The notes: a model not told the origin generated them from the letters alone. A DNA stretch of 64,000 nt from Nostoc sp. LEGE 12450 (GCF_015206895.1 NZ_JADEXU010000002.1:1-64000); one strand, 5' to 3'; numbered from the stretch's first letter, positions 1 to 9,655 are shown. Translations and numbers: made by a program.

Positions 1-83
1 AACTAAACTAGGGGAGGATGTTAAGTGATACGCTCATTCTATAGTGTGTCAAGTAGTGTTACTTAACATTGGAGAATATACTC

Positions 84-311
84 ATGCATATATTGATGCA
101 GGCAGCCGATTCAGTTGCAACAGGTGGTGGTCATTTTCCCTTTGCTTTCACCTTGGTGTATGTCGTTGGTTTTATTGCTGCTGTAAGCATTGGTTCAATA
201 GCTTGGTACAACTCGAAACGCCCCGCAGGTTGGGAAAGCAAAGAGCGTCCTGATTTTGTGCCTAAAGTTGATAAAGAAGAAACTCCGGGTGTGGGGGAAC
301 CGAAGTCATAA
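84..311 (+). CDS. psb35: Psb35-like small photosystem II-associated membrane protein
   Basis: A protein of about 75 residues with one membrane helix (about residues 22-42, FTLVYVVGFIAAVSIGSIAW) followed by a polar tail (NSKRPAGWESKERPDFVPK). The helix and the tail rich in Pro, Arg and Lys look like the conserved cyanobacterial family annotated Psb35 (Ssl2148-like), proposed to assist photosystem II assembly in the thylakoid; that link is from memory of the family. The start at 84 is preferred over an upstream TTG at 69 because GGAG lies at 71-74, about 9 bases before ATG 84. A second ATG follows at 96. It is followed by heptamer repeats and then a convergent gene. Confidence 0.6.
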   Translation: MHILMQAADSVATGGGHFPFAFTLVYVVGFIAAVSIGSIAWYNSKRPAGWESKERPDFVPKVDKEETPGVGEPKS

Positions 312-312
312 T

Positions 313-340
313 TTAGTCATTAGTCATTAGTCATTAGTCA
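313..340. repeat. Short tandem heptamer repeat (TTAGTCA x4)
   Basis: Four perfect copies of the 7-base unit TTAGTCA lie just after the stop of the Psb35-like gene and continue into a degenerate copy. Tandem heptamers of this kind are common between genes in filamentous cyanobacteria. Confidence 0.85.
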
Positions 341-365
341 TTAGACTATGAACTTTTGACTATGA

Positions 366-788
366 TTAGGTTTGTACGTCAACCCAACGACGGTAAAGCT
401 TTTGAATTTGTTTGAGAAGTTTAGTCTGAATCGGTTGAGTTGAATCATTTGGCTTCGCTATATCTTGCAATTCCGTCAAGAGTCTAGCTTCTTCGACGGC
501 AACTTCGCCATCGCTATAAATTAAGCCACTGATGGCTTCAATCAGATTTTCACAATCTTCAAGGCTGGGGCGATCGCCTAAATACTCCCGCACCCAGTCA
601 TAACATTCTTTTGGCTGTACAGGAACTAATTCGTATAGCCAAGGCTTAATTTCTGGATCGTTAGCCAAACCTTTTGCTTGAGCTATTTCGCGGAGATATT
701 GCCGTTCTTCTGGCTGGATTCTGCCATCAATCCAGGCTGCTCCAATCAGGATTTTAACTAAGTTTTTGACATTGGAAGGGGTAACCAT
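366..788 (-). CDS. TerB-like / TerB-family protein
   Basis: A 140-residue, all-alpha acidic protein. It opens with KNLVKILIGAAWIDGRIQPEE, and a second, similar half contains LIEAISGLIYSDGEVAVEEA. The paired patterns AAWxDGxIxPEE and SGLIYSDGEVxxEE are typical of the TerB/DjlA-N-type fold, where acidic residues in each half are thought to bind metal. The function in cyanobacteria is not established. It lies just downstream of rsmB on the same strand (58-base gap) and may be cotranscribed with it. The ATG at 788 has a GGAGG-like sequence a few bases upstream (AGAGGAGGCAGCA). Confidence 0.6.
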   Translation of the reverse strand: MVTPSNVKNLVKILIGAAWIDGRIQPEERQYLREIAQAKGLANDPEIKPWLYELVPVQPKECYDWVREYLGDRPSLEDCENLIEAISGLIYSDGEVAVEEARLLTELQDIAKPNDSTQPIQTKLLKQIQKLYRRWVDVQT

Positions 789-845
789 TGCTGCCTCCTC
801 TGGTAGATTCAGGCCACCATCAAATCGTACAATCCCAAACAGTAT

Positions 846-2303
846 TCACTCGGAATTATTGGTTTTTCTTAAGCGAACCATAAAAAAGCCATCCATGTCC
901 TGGCGGTGGGGCCAGACTTTAAACCAACCTTGAGGGGTGCTATATGCAGAAGCAGCCAACTCAATGCCCCTTGGAGGCTCAATTTGCCAATGAGGAGACT
1001 CAGCTAAAAATGCCGAAATCACTTCTTCGTTTTCTGCTGGATGCAATGTACAGGTGGCATAAACTAGTACACCACCAGCTTTGACAAAAGTTGATGTATG
1101 TGTTAACAATTCTTTTTGCAGCACCGAAAGTTCCAGGACAGATTCTGGTGTCTGTCGCCAACGAGCATCAGCATGACGGTGCATGGTTCCTAACCCAGAA
1201 CATGGAGCATCAAGTAATACGCGGTCTGCGGTGTTTTGAAATTGGTTGGAATGGCGGCTGTCGCCAGTGTAAATTTGGATAGATTGTAAATTTAGGCGTT
1301 GAGAATTTTCTTGAAGTTTGCGAAGACGAGAAGCAGTGCGATCGCAAGCCCAAATTTTCCCGTTATCTGCCATTAACTCAGCGATGTGGGTTGTTTTACC
1401 CCCTGGTGCAGCACAGGCATCAATTACCACCTCACCTGGTTGGGGGTCGAGCAAATGACTTACCAGTTGGGCGCTAGCATCTTGTATAGTCCACCAACCT
1501 TCTTTAAAACCAGGTAGTTTTTGAATTGACCCAGTATTACCAATAAATCGTAAAGCTTGGGGTAAATCAGGAATCCGTCTTACCAAAAGACCAACAGATT
1601 GCAAAGCCGCCTCAACTTCTTCGATTGAAGTGCAAAGTGGGTTGATACGCAAGTCAATTGTTGGTGATTGGTTCATCCATTCACACAGTTGTTCTGTCTC
1701 GGTCAAACCCAGTTGTTCTAACCAGATTTGAATAATCCAGTCAGGAAAACTGTGTAAAATGCCCAAGCGTTCCACTGGGTTTTCTGGAAGTTGTAACGGA
1801 TCAAAATGGGGAACTGGGCATTGGGAACTGGGAATTGGAGACTGGGGAAGTAACAAAGAATCTTTCTCCTCTGCTCCCCTGCTCCTCTGCCCCCCTACCC
1901 CTCTGCTCCCTTGCTCCTCTGCTTTTCTAAGATACTGGCGTAATAGACCGTTAACAAAACCCGTAAGTCCAGAAAAACCATTTTCTTTAGCGAGTTGGAC
2001 GGTGGTATTAACAGCAGCAGAGGCGGGAATACGCTCTTGATAGCGCAGCTGGTAGAAACCCAAGTGTAAGATGGTGCGGAGGTCTGGGGGTTGTTGGTGA
2101 GATTTCTTTTTGGCAAATTGATCTATGAGAGTATCTAGAGTGCGCTGCCTTCTGACGCTCCCATAAACCAATTCTGTCACCAAGCGGCGATCATGATCGG
2201 GCAAATTAACTTTTTGCAGTACTCTATCTAGGGCAACATCAGCATAAGCCCCCTTATGAACATCTCGCAGAGTGATAAAAGCTAGTTGACGGGGGTTTGT
2301 CAT
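846..2303 (-). CDS. rsmB: 16S rRNA (cytosine-967 C5)-methyltransferase RsmB
   Basis: Methylates C967 of 16S rRNA using S-adenosylmethionine. The N-terminal NusB-like helical domain (about 1-125) is followed by the Sun/NOL1 methyltransferase domain. SAM motif I is VIDACAAPGGKTTHIAEL, motif IV is LLDAPCSGLGTMHRH, and the catalytic Cys motif is VYATCTLHPAENE. At 485 residues it is longer than usual. The excess is an in-frame, low-complexity stretch at about residues 127-167 (EEQGSRGVGGQRSRGAEE), between the two domains. This stretch is encoded by intergenic-type repeat DNA and is listed separately. Identification is firm; the insert probably forms a flexible linker. Confidence 0.95.
   Translation of the reverse strand: MTNPRQLAFITLRDVHKGAYADVALDRVLQKVNLPDHDRRLVTELVYGSVRRQRTLDTLIDQFAKKKSHQQPPDLRTILHLGFYQLRYQERIPASAAVNTTVQLAKENGFSGLTGFVNGLLRQYLRKAEEQGSRGVGGQRSRGAEEKDSLLLPQSPIPSSQCPVPHFDPLQLPENPVERLGILHSFPDWIIQIWLEQLGLTETEQLCEWMNQSPTIDLRINPLCTSIEEVEAALQSVGLLVRRIPDLPQALRFIGNTGSIQKLPGFKEGWWTIQDASAQLVSHLLDPQPGEVVIDACAAPGGKTTHIAELMADNGKIWACDRTASRLRKLQENSQRLNLQSIQIYTGDSRHSNQFQNTADRVLLDAPCSGLGTMHRHADARWRQTPESVLELSVLQKELLTHTSTFVKAGGVLVYATCTLHPAENEEVISAFLAESPHWQIEPPRGIELAASAYSTPQGWFKVWPHRQDMDGFFMVRLRKTNNSE
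1803..1925. repeat. Intergenic-type low-complexity repeat inside rsmB
   Basis: On the plus strand this stretch runs through GGGAACTGGG and GGGAATTGG motifs and then a pyrimidine-rich run (CTGCTCCCCTGCTCCTCTGC). Similar GGAATTGG / CCCAATTCC and CTCCCCTGCTCC wording occurs between genes here, for example at 22930-22965 and 62400-62425. Its presence in a reading frame, with the frame kept open, suggests insertion of a dispersed repeat between the two RsmB domains. Confidence 0.6.
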
Positions 2304-2368
2304 GGAAACATGAATCAGGAGTCAGGAGGCTTTTGTATTCTAACTCCCAACTCTTTACGAATTACGAA

Positions 2369-3871
2369 TTATTGCATATACGGGTCTACACTAGCGATTT
2401 CAAACTCACATGCTCTAGAAACCTGTTCTGCTGGTAATTTACCAAAGCTGATTAATGGTAAATAAGTGGGGTTTGCCATCAGTTCTTTCGCCAATAAGAA
2501 CCCAGTAATTGTCCAAGTTTGATATTTCCTAGCTTGTTTCCCAATCAGTCGCCCTTTCTTACCGTCGTAATATTCTGGCCATTGATCTGTACTGAGCCGT
2601 CCTTGGGCAGTTTGAATAGCCTTTTGTGCAAGACTTATTTTGTTAGTTTTCACAGCCGCAGCTGCCAACATCCACATTAAAACCGGCCAACTACCAGCAT
2701 TGTGATACGACCAAGGGATATTTTTGGGGTCACATCCAGTTACAATTCTGTATTCTTCATGTTCTAAAGCTGGGAAACAAATTTTCATCGGCATATCTCC
2801 CACCAAATCATCCCATCGATCCTCAATGAGAGTCATAATTGCTTGTGACTGTTCTTCGGTGGCTAAGTCTGAAATAATCGCCATTAAGTTTCCGAGTGAA
2901 AAGAAGCGAGTATCTAGCTGCGACGGCCCGACATTACCCGCTAGATAGCCACCTTTTTTTGGCAACCACTTATCTAATTCATAATAGGGAACAGAATCTA
3001 CATATATATTGAATAGATTCACAGCACCTTTACCATATTCTTCACTTTTGAAGCGATAAATTTCATTCAGGCGATTAATATCTATCCAATAATGCTGGCG
3101 GATATGAGCGCATAAAAGAGGCAACCTGTTATCAATAGCTGCCACAATATCGGAATTCCCTTGACAAATTAGCAGTTCACGAGATGCACGCAATGCTGTG
3201 TAAAAAAGAACTTGCAATTCTAAAGGATGCCCATAAATGCCCATACGACGGTCAATCATACAAGCACCATCTGGAACCAATAGCGTTGGGTACATATCAA
3301 AGCGATTCGCCAAGCAGATTTCCATAATTAACCTGATGCCATTTTGGAATTCAGGTTTATAAGCTAAAGAAAAATCTTCAGTGGCGACTACATAGGCACG
3401 TAACAAAATAATCCACCATAGGCAAGAATCAACAGGTGTAACTCTAGCGATCGCATGTTCACCAAAATCAGCCTCTAAATATTCTTGCCCATTTTCTGAT
3501 ACAACTTTAAAGCTAGCTGGAATTAATCCTCGTCCAGGTTTATAGGCATCTAATGCCCTTTCTTTAGGCTGTAACTTTAAGGTTTCTTCTAAGAAATTGC
3601 GAACAATATCTGTTCTACCTTTGATTAGAAAAATTAGAGCTGAAGAGACAAAATCCCGAACAAAGCACTGGTCATAATTGAGAGCCTCTACAGATGCATC
3701 ATAAGCGGCTACAGTACCAACGGGGCGGCCTTGATAATAGAGAATTGATTTCTCTAGTGTTAGCCACGCTTCTTCTACTTCTTTTAAATTTTCAGTAGTT
3801 TCCAATTCGTTTAGGTGCATCGCCAGAATAACTCCATTCGGATTGTGAATTTGTGGTAGATGCGTCTTCAT
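2369..3871 (-). CDS. Alkaline/neutral invertase (GH100 family)
   Basis: A cytosolic enzyme that hydrolyses sucrose to glucose and fructose. The 500-residue length fits the family. Recognisable blocks are [51 protein letters not shown] and [19 protein letters not shown], then [18 protein letters not shown] near the C-terminus. These include the conserved Asp and Trp residues of GH100. No signal peptide is seen. In Nostoc, InvA and InvB of this family feed heterocysts with hexose from imported sucrose; I cannot say which one this is. A sucrose-phosphate-synthase-like gene lies at 58262 in the same window. An internal ATG at residue 18 is an alternative start. Confidence 0.93.
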   Translation of the reverse strand: MKTHLPQIHNPNGVILAMHLNELETTENLKEVEEAWLTLEKSILYYQGRPVGTVAAYDASVEALNYDQCFVRDFVSSALIFLIKGRTDIVRNFLEETLKLQPKERALDAYKPGRGLIPASFKVVSENGQEYLEADFGEHAIARVTPVDSCLWWIILLRAYVVATEDFSLAYKPEFQNGIRLIMEICLANRFDMYPTLLVPDGACMIDRRMGIYGHPLELQVLFYTALRASRELLICQGNSDIVAAIDNRLPLLCAHIRQHYWIDINRLNEIYRFKSEEYGKGAVNLFNIYVDSVPYYELDKWLPKKGGYLAGNVGPSQLDTRFFSLGNLMAIISDLATEEQSQAIMTLIEDRWDDLVGDMPMKICFPALEHEEYRIVTGCDPKNIPWSYHNAGSWPVLMWMLAAAAVKTNKISLAQKAIQTAQGRLSTDQWPEYYDGKKGRLIGKQARKYQTWTITGFLLAKELMANPTYLPLISFGKLPAEQVSRACEFEIASVDPYMQ

Positions 3872-4432
3872 TCCTTATTTTTGCTATTCTCAGCATAACA
3901 AAAACGATTCTTTGAATAGCATAATTTGGAGAAAGTTAATCAACTAACAATAAATAAATCTGCTGAAATTTTTACAGCCTTATTATTAGTTAATTGCCTT
4001 ATAATCAATTACTGCATTGGTGAATTATAGTTGTTTTTATTCACCCAGAGTAGTAATATAATTCTTCAAACAGTCACACAAGATATATTTTTAGATTATT
4101 TATTGTTCTGTTTCATGTCCAGAAGCTTTGGTTTACCAAACAAAAATATATCTTCAGCGCTGCTTATGGTTTGTGTGAAGTTAAAACTGGTTGCAGTATA
4201 TTTACTTGAGCAGAATTAGTTTTTGACACTAAGAGGTCAGATTATTCCCCTATAGAATAATAATTTATAACTTTTTTTCAGAATATGCAAGATGAATTCT
4301 TGAAAAATTTAAAATGTCAATACTTCTGAAGGGTTAAATATTTTACCCTACTGGCAGATGACATGGGGTGTTTATAAAAGTAACTAAGTCTCACAGAGAG
4401 GTGTATAGACACGGAGTAGCTTGGCTCGTTGA
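3872..4432. other. AT-rich intergenic region, no gene seen
   Basis: About 560 bases between the invertase start and a decayed gene. It is AT-rich with scattered stops in all frames; a 62-codon open frame at 4031-4219 has low-complexity composition and no ribosome-binding site. It probably holds the invertase promoter near its left end. Confidence 0.5.
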
Positions 4433-4744
4433 TTAAATAATCTCAGCATCTTTAGACCTGAAAGTATCAAAAGCTTGATTAATTGCTTTCATTAAAGCTT
4501 TTGCGATGCAGAACTGTTGACATCAGAATGATATTGTCTTGCTAATCGACGATACGCAAGTTTAACAAAGTTGGCATTATCACTTTGATCTACACCTAAT
4601 ATTTCCCACCATTCCCCAGATAATATGGTGTCAAAAGTAAATTTATCAAAGGTTTATCGTTTGATTGGGGCTACTACTTGCAAAAATTTTATTATTGGGA
4701 CTAATAGTGACAGATAAAACTCTATTATCTGCCCGTAAGTCATT
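4433..4744 (-). pseudogene. Decayed WD40 / J-domain (DnaJ-like) protein fragment
   Basis: Three short minus-strand frames line up as one decayed protein. The first, about 4664-4744, encodes VLSVTISPNNKIFASSSPNQTINL followed by TGA where WD40 repeats end in Trp; this matches a WD40 blade. The second, 4502-4653, encodes FTFDTILSGEWWEILGV and then YRRLARQYHSDV, a J-domain with HPD changed to HSD, ending in a stop. The third, 4433 to about 4490, encodes MKAINQAFDTFRSKDAE, the expected J-domain helix IV. Stops and frameshifts break all three. I infer the C-terminus of a WD40 plus J-domain protein that is no longer functional. Confidence 0.6.
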
Positions 4745-4788
4745 ACACCAGAAAAACCAATCACATAAACTAGAAACCGTCCATTCCA

Positions 4789-5148
4789 TTATCCAAACTC
4801 AAGATACTCAATAATGGTTCCATCAGGATGCATCGCTCGCATATTCGCTCCAGTGGTAACTTTGTTCGGTTCCGCCAGAATCACGGCACCCTGCTGAATT
4901 AGTGCTTCTTTAAAATCATTGAGTGAGTCCACAAGAAATGTTGCGTGTGTACTCTTGAATGGAGAGAGTGCTTCTGCCGAACCAGCAATTAAAAGAATAG
5001 AACCCACACTTGCGAGTTCTAACTCAGACTCGGAATATTGAAACCACAACCAACATTTTTCTGTAAAAAGGTTTTCATAGAAAGCGATCGCCTCATCCAA
5101 GTCTACTGGACTAAGATAGACTCTGGTTAATACTTTAAGAATTTGCAT
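4789..5148 (-). CDS. VOC (glyoxalase/dioxygenase-fold) family protein
   Basis: A 119-residue protein with the beta-alpha-beta-beta-beta layout of the vicinal-oxygen-chelate superfamily. It opens with LTRVYLSPVDLDEAIAFYENL and closes with MRAMHPDGTIIEYLEFG, where the final Glu is a usual metal ligand position. The substrate is unknown. The neighbours on both sides are gene remnants (4433-4744 and 5210-5468), so this intact gene sits inside a decaying stretch. Confidence 0.75.
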   Translation of the reverse strand: MQILKVLTRVYLSPVDLDEAIAFYENLFTEKCWLWFQYSESELELASVGSILLIAGSAEALSPFKSTHATFLVDSLNDFKEALIQQGAVILAEPNKVTTGANMRAMHPDGTIIEYLEFG

Positions 5149-5209
5149 TGCAAACTGTCTATTAGGCAGCTAATGGATTTTGTTTTGCTTACTCAGCAAT
5201 CATAGTTAA

Positions 5210-5468
5210 CTAAGATTGATCAAGAAATAGTCTATCTTCAACTTTAAAAAGGTCTTCAACTTTCTGTTCACCTAGCTCTTGATAATGTTGTTCGCAGTTA
5301 ATCAAAATACATTTCATTTCTACTCCTTTAGCCTCACATAAGTCATCTGTATAGCTATAACCAATATATATACATAGATTTTGCAACAGTACTTAGTTTG
5401 AGGAGTATGTCATAGTAAACAGCAGGAAGATGCTTTCTGATGCCATATTGAATTAATGTCTCTATAAA
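5210..5468 (-). pseudogene. HAD-family hydrolase C-terminal remnant
   Basis: Minus-strand reading from 5465 gives IETLIQYGIRKHLPAVYYDI and then LLKLSTVAKSMYIY, which matches the middle of a HAD hydrolase. The frame shifts in an AT dinucleotide run near 5362-5376. The next frame gives IGYSYTDDLCEAKGVEMK and then CILINCEQHYQELGEQKVED, ending at a stop at 5210. HAD motif IV, normally GDSxxxD, reads GYS here. The N-terminal nucleophile motif is absent. The frameshift, the lost Asp and the truncation support a pseudogene. Confidence 0.65.
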
Positions 5469-5532
5469 AAAATAGGTCTGACACTCCCATAGTATATAGG
5501 TGGTACTAAATTAGTAATACATCAGGTGTAGT

Positions 5533-6255
5533 TTAAATAATTACAGAATCCGAATTACGAATTGTTTCAAATTTTTTCCCCTGTGCGTAGATAAAATAAT
5601 TATCTGTCACTTTTACCTCAGCCTGAAAGCCTGCTTTTTTTAGCTTATCCTTAAGTTCATCTGGCTGATAAAAAATTTTGACAATCTGAAATTCTTGACT
5701 ATTATTTAATTTACGGGTTTTATATATGTTTCCGTCGTCTTCAAGGATATGATTGTTAGCTGTAGATGTTGGCTCAAAGGAAGAGTCAATGATGAATACT
5801 TCCCCACCAAGGCGAACAGATTGGTAGACTTTCGTCAAAAAAGAATCGAGTAATTTTGGCGGCACATGAGATAGCCAAAAGGCGAAGAACACCAAATCAT
5901 ATTCAGTATCAGGTTGCCAAGTAAATAAATCAATTAGGTGATATTCAACACTCAGTGAGTTTAACTTCGAGCGATTAATTGCAATCATTTCTTCAGAGGC
6001 ATCGATCGCAGTAATCTTTTTACCGATCCTTAAAAGCTCCTGCGTCCAGATCCCTGTCCCAGATGCTAACTCCAAAATATCATCCATTAAACCAATTTGG
6101 TGTAATGTATTTTTTATCACAGCTACTTCATTAAACCAGCGCTGGTTGATTTCGGGACTGCGATCGTAGCGTCCCTTCCTATAGAACCACTCATCATATT
6201 CATTGGCTCTAGCGCGATAGTACTCAATCTGTTGTTGAAGAATATTATCTGTCAT
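5533..6255 (-). CDS. Class I SAM-dependent methyltransferase
   Basis: A 240-residue protein with a Rossmann-type SAM site: ILELASGTGIWTQELLR (motif I) and ITAIDASEEMIAINR (acidic residue after beta 2). YDLVFFAFWLSHVPP and GGEVFIIDSSFEP follow at the usual motif spacing. The N-terminal YRARANEYDEWFYRKGRYD is typical of small cyanobacterial methyltransferases. The substrate cannot be told from sequence. It stands alone, divergent from the downstream transport lipoprotein gene. Confidence 0.85.
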   Translation of the reverse strand: MTDNILQQQIEYYRARANEYDEWFYRKGRYDRSPEINQRWFNEVAVIKNTLHQIGLMDDILELASGTGIWTQELLRIGKKITAIDASEEMIAINRSKLNSLSVEYHLIDLFTWQPDTEYDLVFFAFWLSHVPPKLLDSFLTKVYQSVRLGGEVFIIDSSFEPTSTANNHILEDDGNIYKTRKLNNSQEFQIVKIFYQPDELKDKLKKAGFQAEVKVTDNYFIYAQGKKFETIRNSDSVII

Positions 6256-6460
6256 CGCGTCCTTTCTGATCCGATTGAATTTATATTTGACATTGCTATG
6301 ACTTTCAGTAAGATTTTTTCCTTCAACGAATAAACTTGCATTTCATCTGTAATTATGTGATATTTTTATCATTCCATAATAATACGGTGAATCAATAAAC
6401 TTATCGTAGATTTGCCGTTAAGTCACTAAAGTCTGATATTTATTTACCCCTGAAAGCAGA

Positions 6461-7540
6461 ATGAAGATGTTTACTAAGTTCTCTTCAAGTCGATTTTTGG
6501 GTATGGCTTTTGCCTTCCTCCAAAGATTCAAACAGCAAAGAATCCACACCTTTTCCCTATTATTTGCATTGGGACTTAGCTTAACTTTGACTATCTCTGC
6601 TTGTTCTCCAACCGCCAGTAACAATGGAACAACTCAGACACCTAGACCCAACCCAGTAGCTAGCGGCACTACAATTCGTATAGGCTACCAGAAAGCGTCA
6701 ACTGTCCTCTATGCACTGAAAGCGAGAGGAGAATTAGAAAAAGCCTTTGCAACTTCAGGATCTTCCGTAACTTGGTCAGAATTTCCGGCTGGGCCTCCAA
6801 TGCTAGAAGCATTGAATGCAGGTAGCATTGATTTTGGCTATACCGGAGAATCACCACCAATATTTGCCCAAGCTGGGGGTATTCCTCTAGTTTATGTTGC
6901 CTACGATCCTTGGAGTCCAAAAGCCGAAGCCATCATAGTACCCAAGGATTCACCTATTAAAAGTGTGGCTGAACTCAAGGGCAAAAAAGTTACTTTTGCC
7001 AAAGGTTCTAATGCTAACTATCTATTGGTGAAAGCGCTCGAAAAAGCAGGGGTACAGTACAGTGACATTCAACGAGCAAGTCTCCCACCCGCCGATGCTC
7101 GTGCTGCCTTTGAAGGCAAAAAGGTTGATGCTTGGGCAATTTGGGACCCATATTTAGCCGCAGCAGAAGCAGCAACAGGCGCACGCATTTTAGCAGACGC
7201 AACGGAATTAGCTCCCAATCGTGGTTATTATCTAGCTGCAAAATCTTTTGTTGATGCCAAGCCTGACGTTTTGAAAATAGTTTTGGATAGGGTGAAGAAA
7301 GTTAGTGACTGGGCAAAGAATAATCCTAGTGAAGTTGCTAAATTTCTTGCCCCGGCTTTGGGTATAGATGCTCCTGTGTTGGAAATAGCAGAAAAGCGGC
7401 GTGAATATGATGTACTTCCGCTCACAGATGAAGTGATTACTAAACAACAAGAGATTGCAGATACTTTCTACAAAATTAAGTTGATCCCGAAAGAAATCAA
7501 AGTTAAGGAAATTGTTTGGCAAGGAAAAGTGAATAATTAA
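6461..7540 (+). CDS. ssuA: Aliphatic sulfonate-type ABC transporter substrate-binding lipoprotein (SsuA-like)
   Basis: A periplasmic solute-binding protein of 359 residues. The N-terminus has a hydrophobic core ending in a lipobox (LTISAC, Cys near residue 48), so the mature protein is membrane-anchored. The body matches the SsuA/NrtA/TauA family: IRIGYQKASTVLYALKARG, FPAGPPMLEALNAGSIDFGYTGE, and AAFEGKKVDAWAIWDPYLAAAE. The likely ligand is an alkanesulfonate or similar organosulfur compound. The permease and ATPase partners are not next to it; the next genes encode two phosphatases. The long N-terminal extension before the signal core suggests a start at the second Met (codon 3) or further in. 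Confidence 0.88.
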   Translation: MKMFTKFSSSRFLGMAFAFLQRFKQQRIHTFSLLFALGLSLTLTISACSPTASNNGTTQTPRPNPVASGTTIRIGYQKASTVLYALKARGELEKAFATSGSSVTWSEFPAGPPMLEALNAGSIDFGYTGESPPIFAQAGGIPLVYVAYDPWSPKAEAIIVPKDSPIKSVAELKGKKVTFAKGSNANYLLVKALEKAGVQYSDIQRASLPPADARAAFEGKKVDAWAIWDPYLAAAEAATGARILADATELAPNRGYYLAAKSFVDAKPDVLKIVLDRVKKVSDWAKNNPSEVAKFLAPALGIDAPVLEIAEKRREYDVLPLTDEVITKQQEIADTFYKIKLIPKEIKVKEIVWQGKVNN

Positions 7541-7546
7541 TAAATA

Positions 7547-9655
7547 ATGACTTTTGAATTCCGAATAATGTTAAGAGTTAACATAACACGTTTAAAAGTT
7601 ATTATGCCTTTGTTAAATTCCAAAAATAGATTTTTCGGTAATCTTAATAGCCTAAATTTAAGTACTAACCAGTTAAGTTCGTTAGTTATATTTGGTATAT
7701 TATTCTCTCTGGAAACTAGTATTGGTGTAGCGCAAGTCAGAACAACACCTAAACCAGGATTCACACTGCAACTTTTACATACTTCCGACCAAGAAGCAGG
7801 TGTTCCAGCACTGAAGGATGCACCAAACTTTTCCGCAGTGTTGAATGCACTCAAAAATCAGGATGCTAATCGTGACGGTCAGCCTGATTATCCTAATACC
7901 TTAATCCTTTCATCTGGAGATGCCTATATTCCCAGTCCTTTCTTATTTGCTAGTGATACAGTTTTTGGTGGACAGGGAAGAGGAGATATTTTAATTTTAA
8001 ATGCTCTCGGGTTTAGTGCGATCGCCTTTGGTAATCACGAATTTGACTTAGGTACGGGTGTTGTTGCCGATTTACTAGGTGCTAAAAAAGATTACCCAGG
8101 TACAAATTTTCCTTATCTCAGCACAAATCTAGACTTCAGCACTGATAAAGACCTGGCAAAATTAGTTACTGCTGATGGACAAGAGGCAAGTAAAATTCCT
8201 AATAAAATTGCCCGTAGTACCATCATTACCCTCAATGGTGAAAAGATTGGTGTAGTTGGGGCGACAACTCCCACTCTGCGGACAATTTCTTCTCCCGGTG
8301 GTGTGACTGTGTTGCCTAAAGAATTTAACGATCGTAATGCCGCAGACATCGCCGCCTTAGCTGCTGAAATTCAAACTTCTGTCGATGCACTGCTGACAAA
8401 AAACCCAGATATTAATAAAGTTATTCTGTTGGCGCACATGCAGCAAATTGCTATTGAGCAAAAGCTAGCAAAATTACTCAAAGGAGTAGATATCGTTGTT
8501 GCTGGTGGTTCTAATACCTTACTAGCCGACAAAACAGACCGTCTACGAGTCGGTGATAAATCTGCTGGAACTTATCCAATTCTCACAAAAGCAGCAGATG
8601 GTAATCCGATAGCCGTAGTTAATACCGATGGAAACTATCGTTATGTTGGTCGTCTAGTAGTTAACTTTGATGCCAATGGAGTGATTATTCCGTTTAGTAT
8701 TGACTCCAAAATCAGTGGTGCTTATGCGACTGACTCCCAAGGTGTAGCAACTGTCGGTGGAAAACCTGATCCTAAAATTGTCGCCATTACAGAGGCACTT
8801 CAAAAAGTGATTATTGCCCAAGATGGTAAAATTTTTGGGAAAACCAACGTCTTCCTCAATGGCTGGCGCGGTGATGTCCGTACACAAGAAACCAATTTAG
8901 GGAATTTGACAGCCGAAGCTAATTTAGCGATCGCTAAACGGTACGATCCTAAAACAGTCATTTCCATCAAAAATGGCGGTGGTATTCGTGACAATATCGG
9001 TATCTACACGTTTCCCCCTGGTTCGACTCGCTCACAAGATGTTATCAAACTACCACCTCAAGCAAATCCTGTAGCAGGTAAGAAAGCAAAAGAAATTTCC
9101 CAACTTGATATCACCAATGCTTTACGGTTCAACAATGGTTTGACTTTAGTTACTTTGAATGCTAAGGAACTACTAGCAGTGATTGAACACAGTGTAGCAG
9201 CGATCGCACCCAGTGCTACCCCTGGCAGTTTTCCCCAAGTAGCGGGATTAACCTTTAGCTTTGACCCAGATTTGCCAGCAGGGAAGCGCGTCAAATCCCT
9301 TGCTATCAAGGATGAGAAGGGCAAAATTATTGATGTAGTAGTGAAAAATGCAGAGTTAGTGGGTGATCCTAATCGGATCTTCCGCACTGTTACCCTCAAC
9401 TTCCTCGCAACTGGTGGTGATGGCTATCCTTTTCCGAAAACAGAACGGGTTGATTTGACATCAAAAGATGCTGATAAGAGCAAACGCACAGGTTTAGCCA
9501 CCTTTGCTGCTGATGGTTCCGAGCAAGATACATTAGCCGAATATCTGGCTGCTAACTTTAAGCAGATTCCCTTTTCTCAAGGGGATGTGCCACCTGCAAA
9601 AGATACTCGCATTCAAAATCTCAAATTGCGTAAAGATGTGGTGTTATCAGATTAA
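7547..9655 (+). CDS. 5'-nucleotidase / bifunctional metallophosphatase (UshA-like), secreted
   Basis: A 702-residue protein with an N-terminal signal-like segment (LVIFGILFSLETSIGVAQ). The metallophosphatase domain follows with LLHTSDQEAG (usual metal site DxH/DxE), LILSSGDAYIPSP and ALGFSAIAFGNHEFDLG, where the GNHEFD block is diagnostic. The C-terminal 5'-nucleotidase domain shows ISIKNGGGIRDNIG and ALRFNNGLTLVTLNAKEL. It probably removes phosphate from periplasmic nucleotides. It starts 6 bases after the ssuA-like stop. Starts at 7547, 7568 and 7604 are all possible, as none has a clear ribosome-binding site. Confidence 0.9.
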   Translation: MTFEFRIMLRVNITRLKVIMPLLNSKNRFFGNLNSLNLSTNQLSSLVIFGILFSLETSIGVAQVRTTPKPGFTLQLLHTSDQEAGVPALKDAPNFSAVLNALKNQDANRDGQPDYPNTLILSSGDAYIPSPFLFASDTVFGGQGRGDILILNALGFSAIAFGNHEFDLGTGVVADLLGAKKDYPGTNFPYLSTNLDFSTDKDLAKLVTADGQEASKIPNKIARSTIITLNGEKIGVVGATTPTLRTISSPGGVTVLPKEFNDRNAADIAALAAEIQTSVDALLTKNPDINKVILLAHMQQIAIEQKLAKLLKGVDIVVAGGSNTLLADKTDRLRVGDKSAGTYPILTKAADGNPIAVVNTDGNYRYVGRLVVNFDANGVIIPFSIDSKISGAYATDSQGVATVGGKPDPKIVAITEALQKVIIAQDGKIFGKTNVFLNGWRGDVRTQETNLGNLTAEANLAIAKRYDPKTVISIKNGGGIRDNIGIYTFPPGSTRSQDVIKLPPQANPVAGKKAKEISQLDITNALRFNNGLTLVTLNAKELLAVIEHSVAAIAPSATPGSFPQVAGLTFSFDPDLPAGKRVKSLAIKDEKGKIIDVVVKNAELVGDPNRIFRTVTLNFLATGGDGYPFPKTERVDLTSKDADKSKRTGLATFAADGSEQDTLAEYLAANFKQIPFSQGDVPPAKDTRIQNLKLRKDVVLSD

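Noticed and set aside
44-253. Open frame of 69 codons overlapping the Psb35-like gene
   Set aside because: It has Cys- and Trp-rich odd composition and is in another frame of the clear membrane protein with a ribosome-binding site.
303-345. Heptamer run as a regulatory site
   Set aside because: Tandem heptamers are common in these genomes and this one lies between convergent genes.
4031-4219. 62-codon plus-strand frame in the AT-rich gap
   Set aside because: Low-complexity hydrophobic composition, no ribosome-binding site, no recognised domain.
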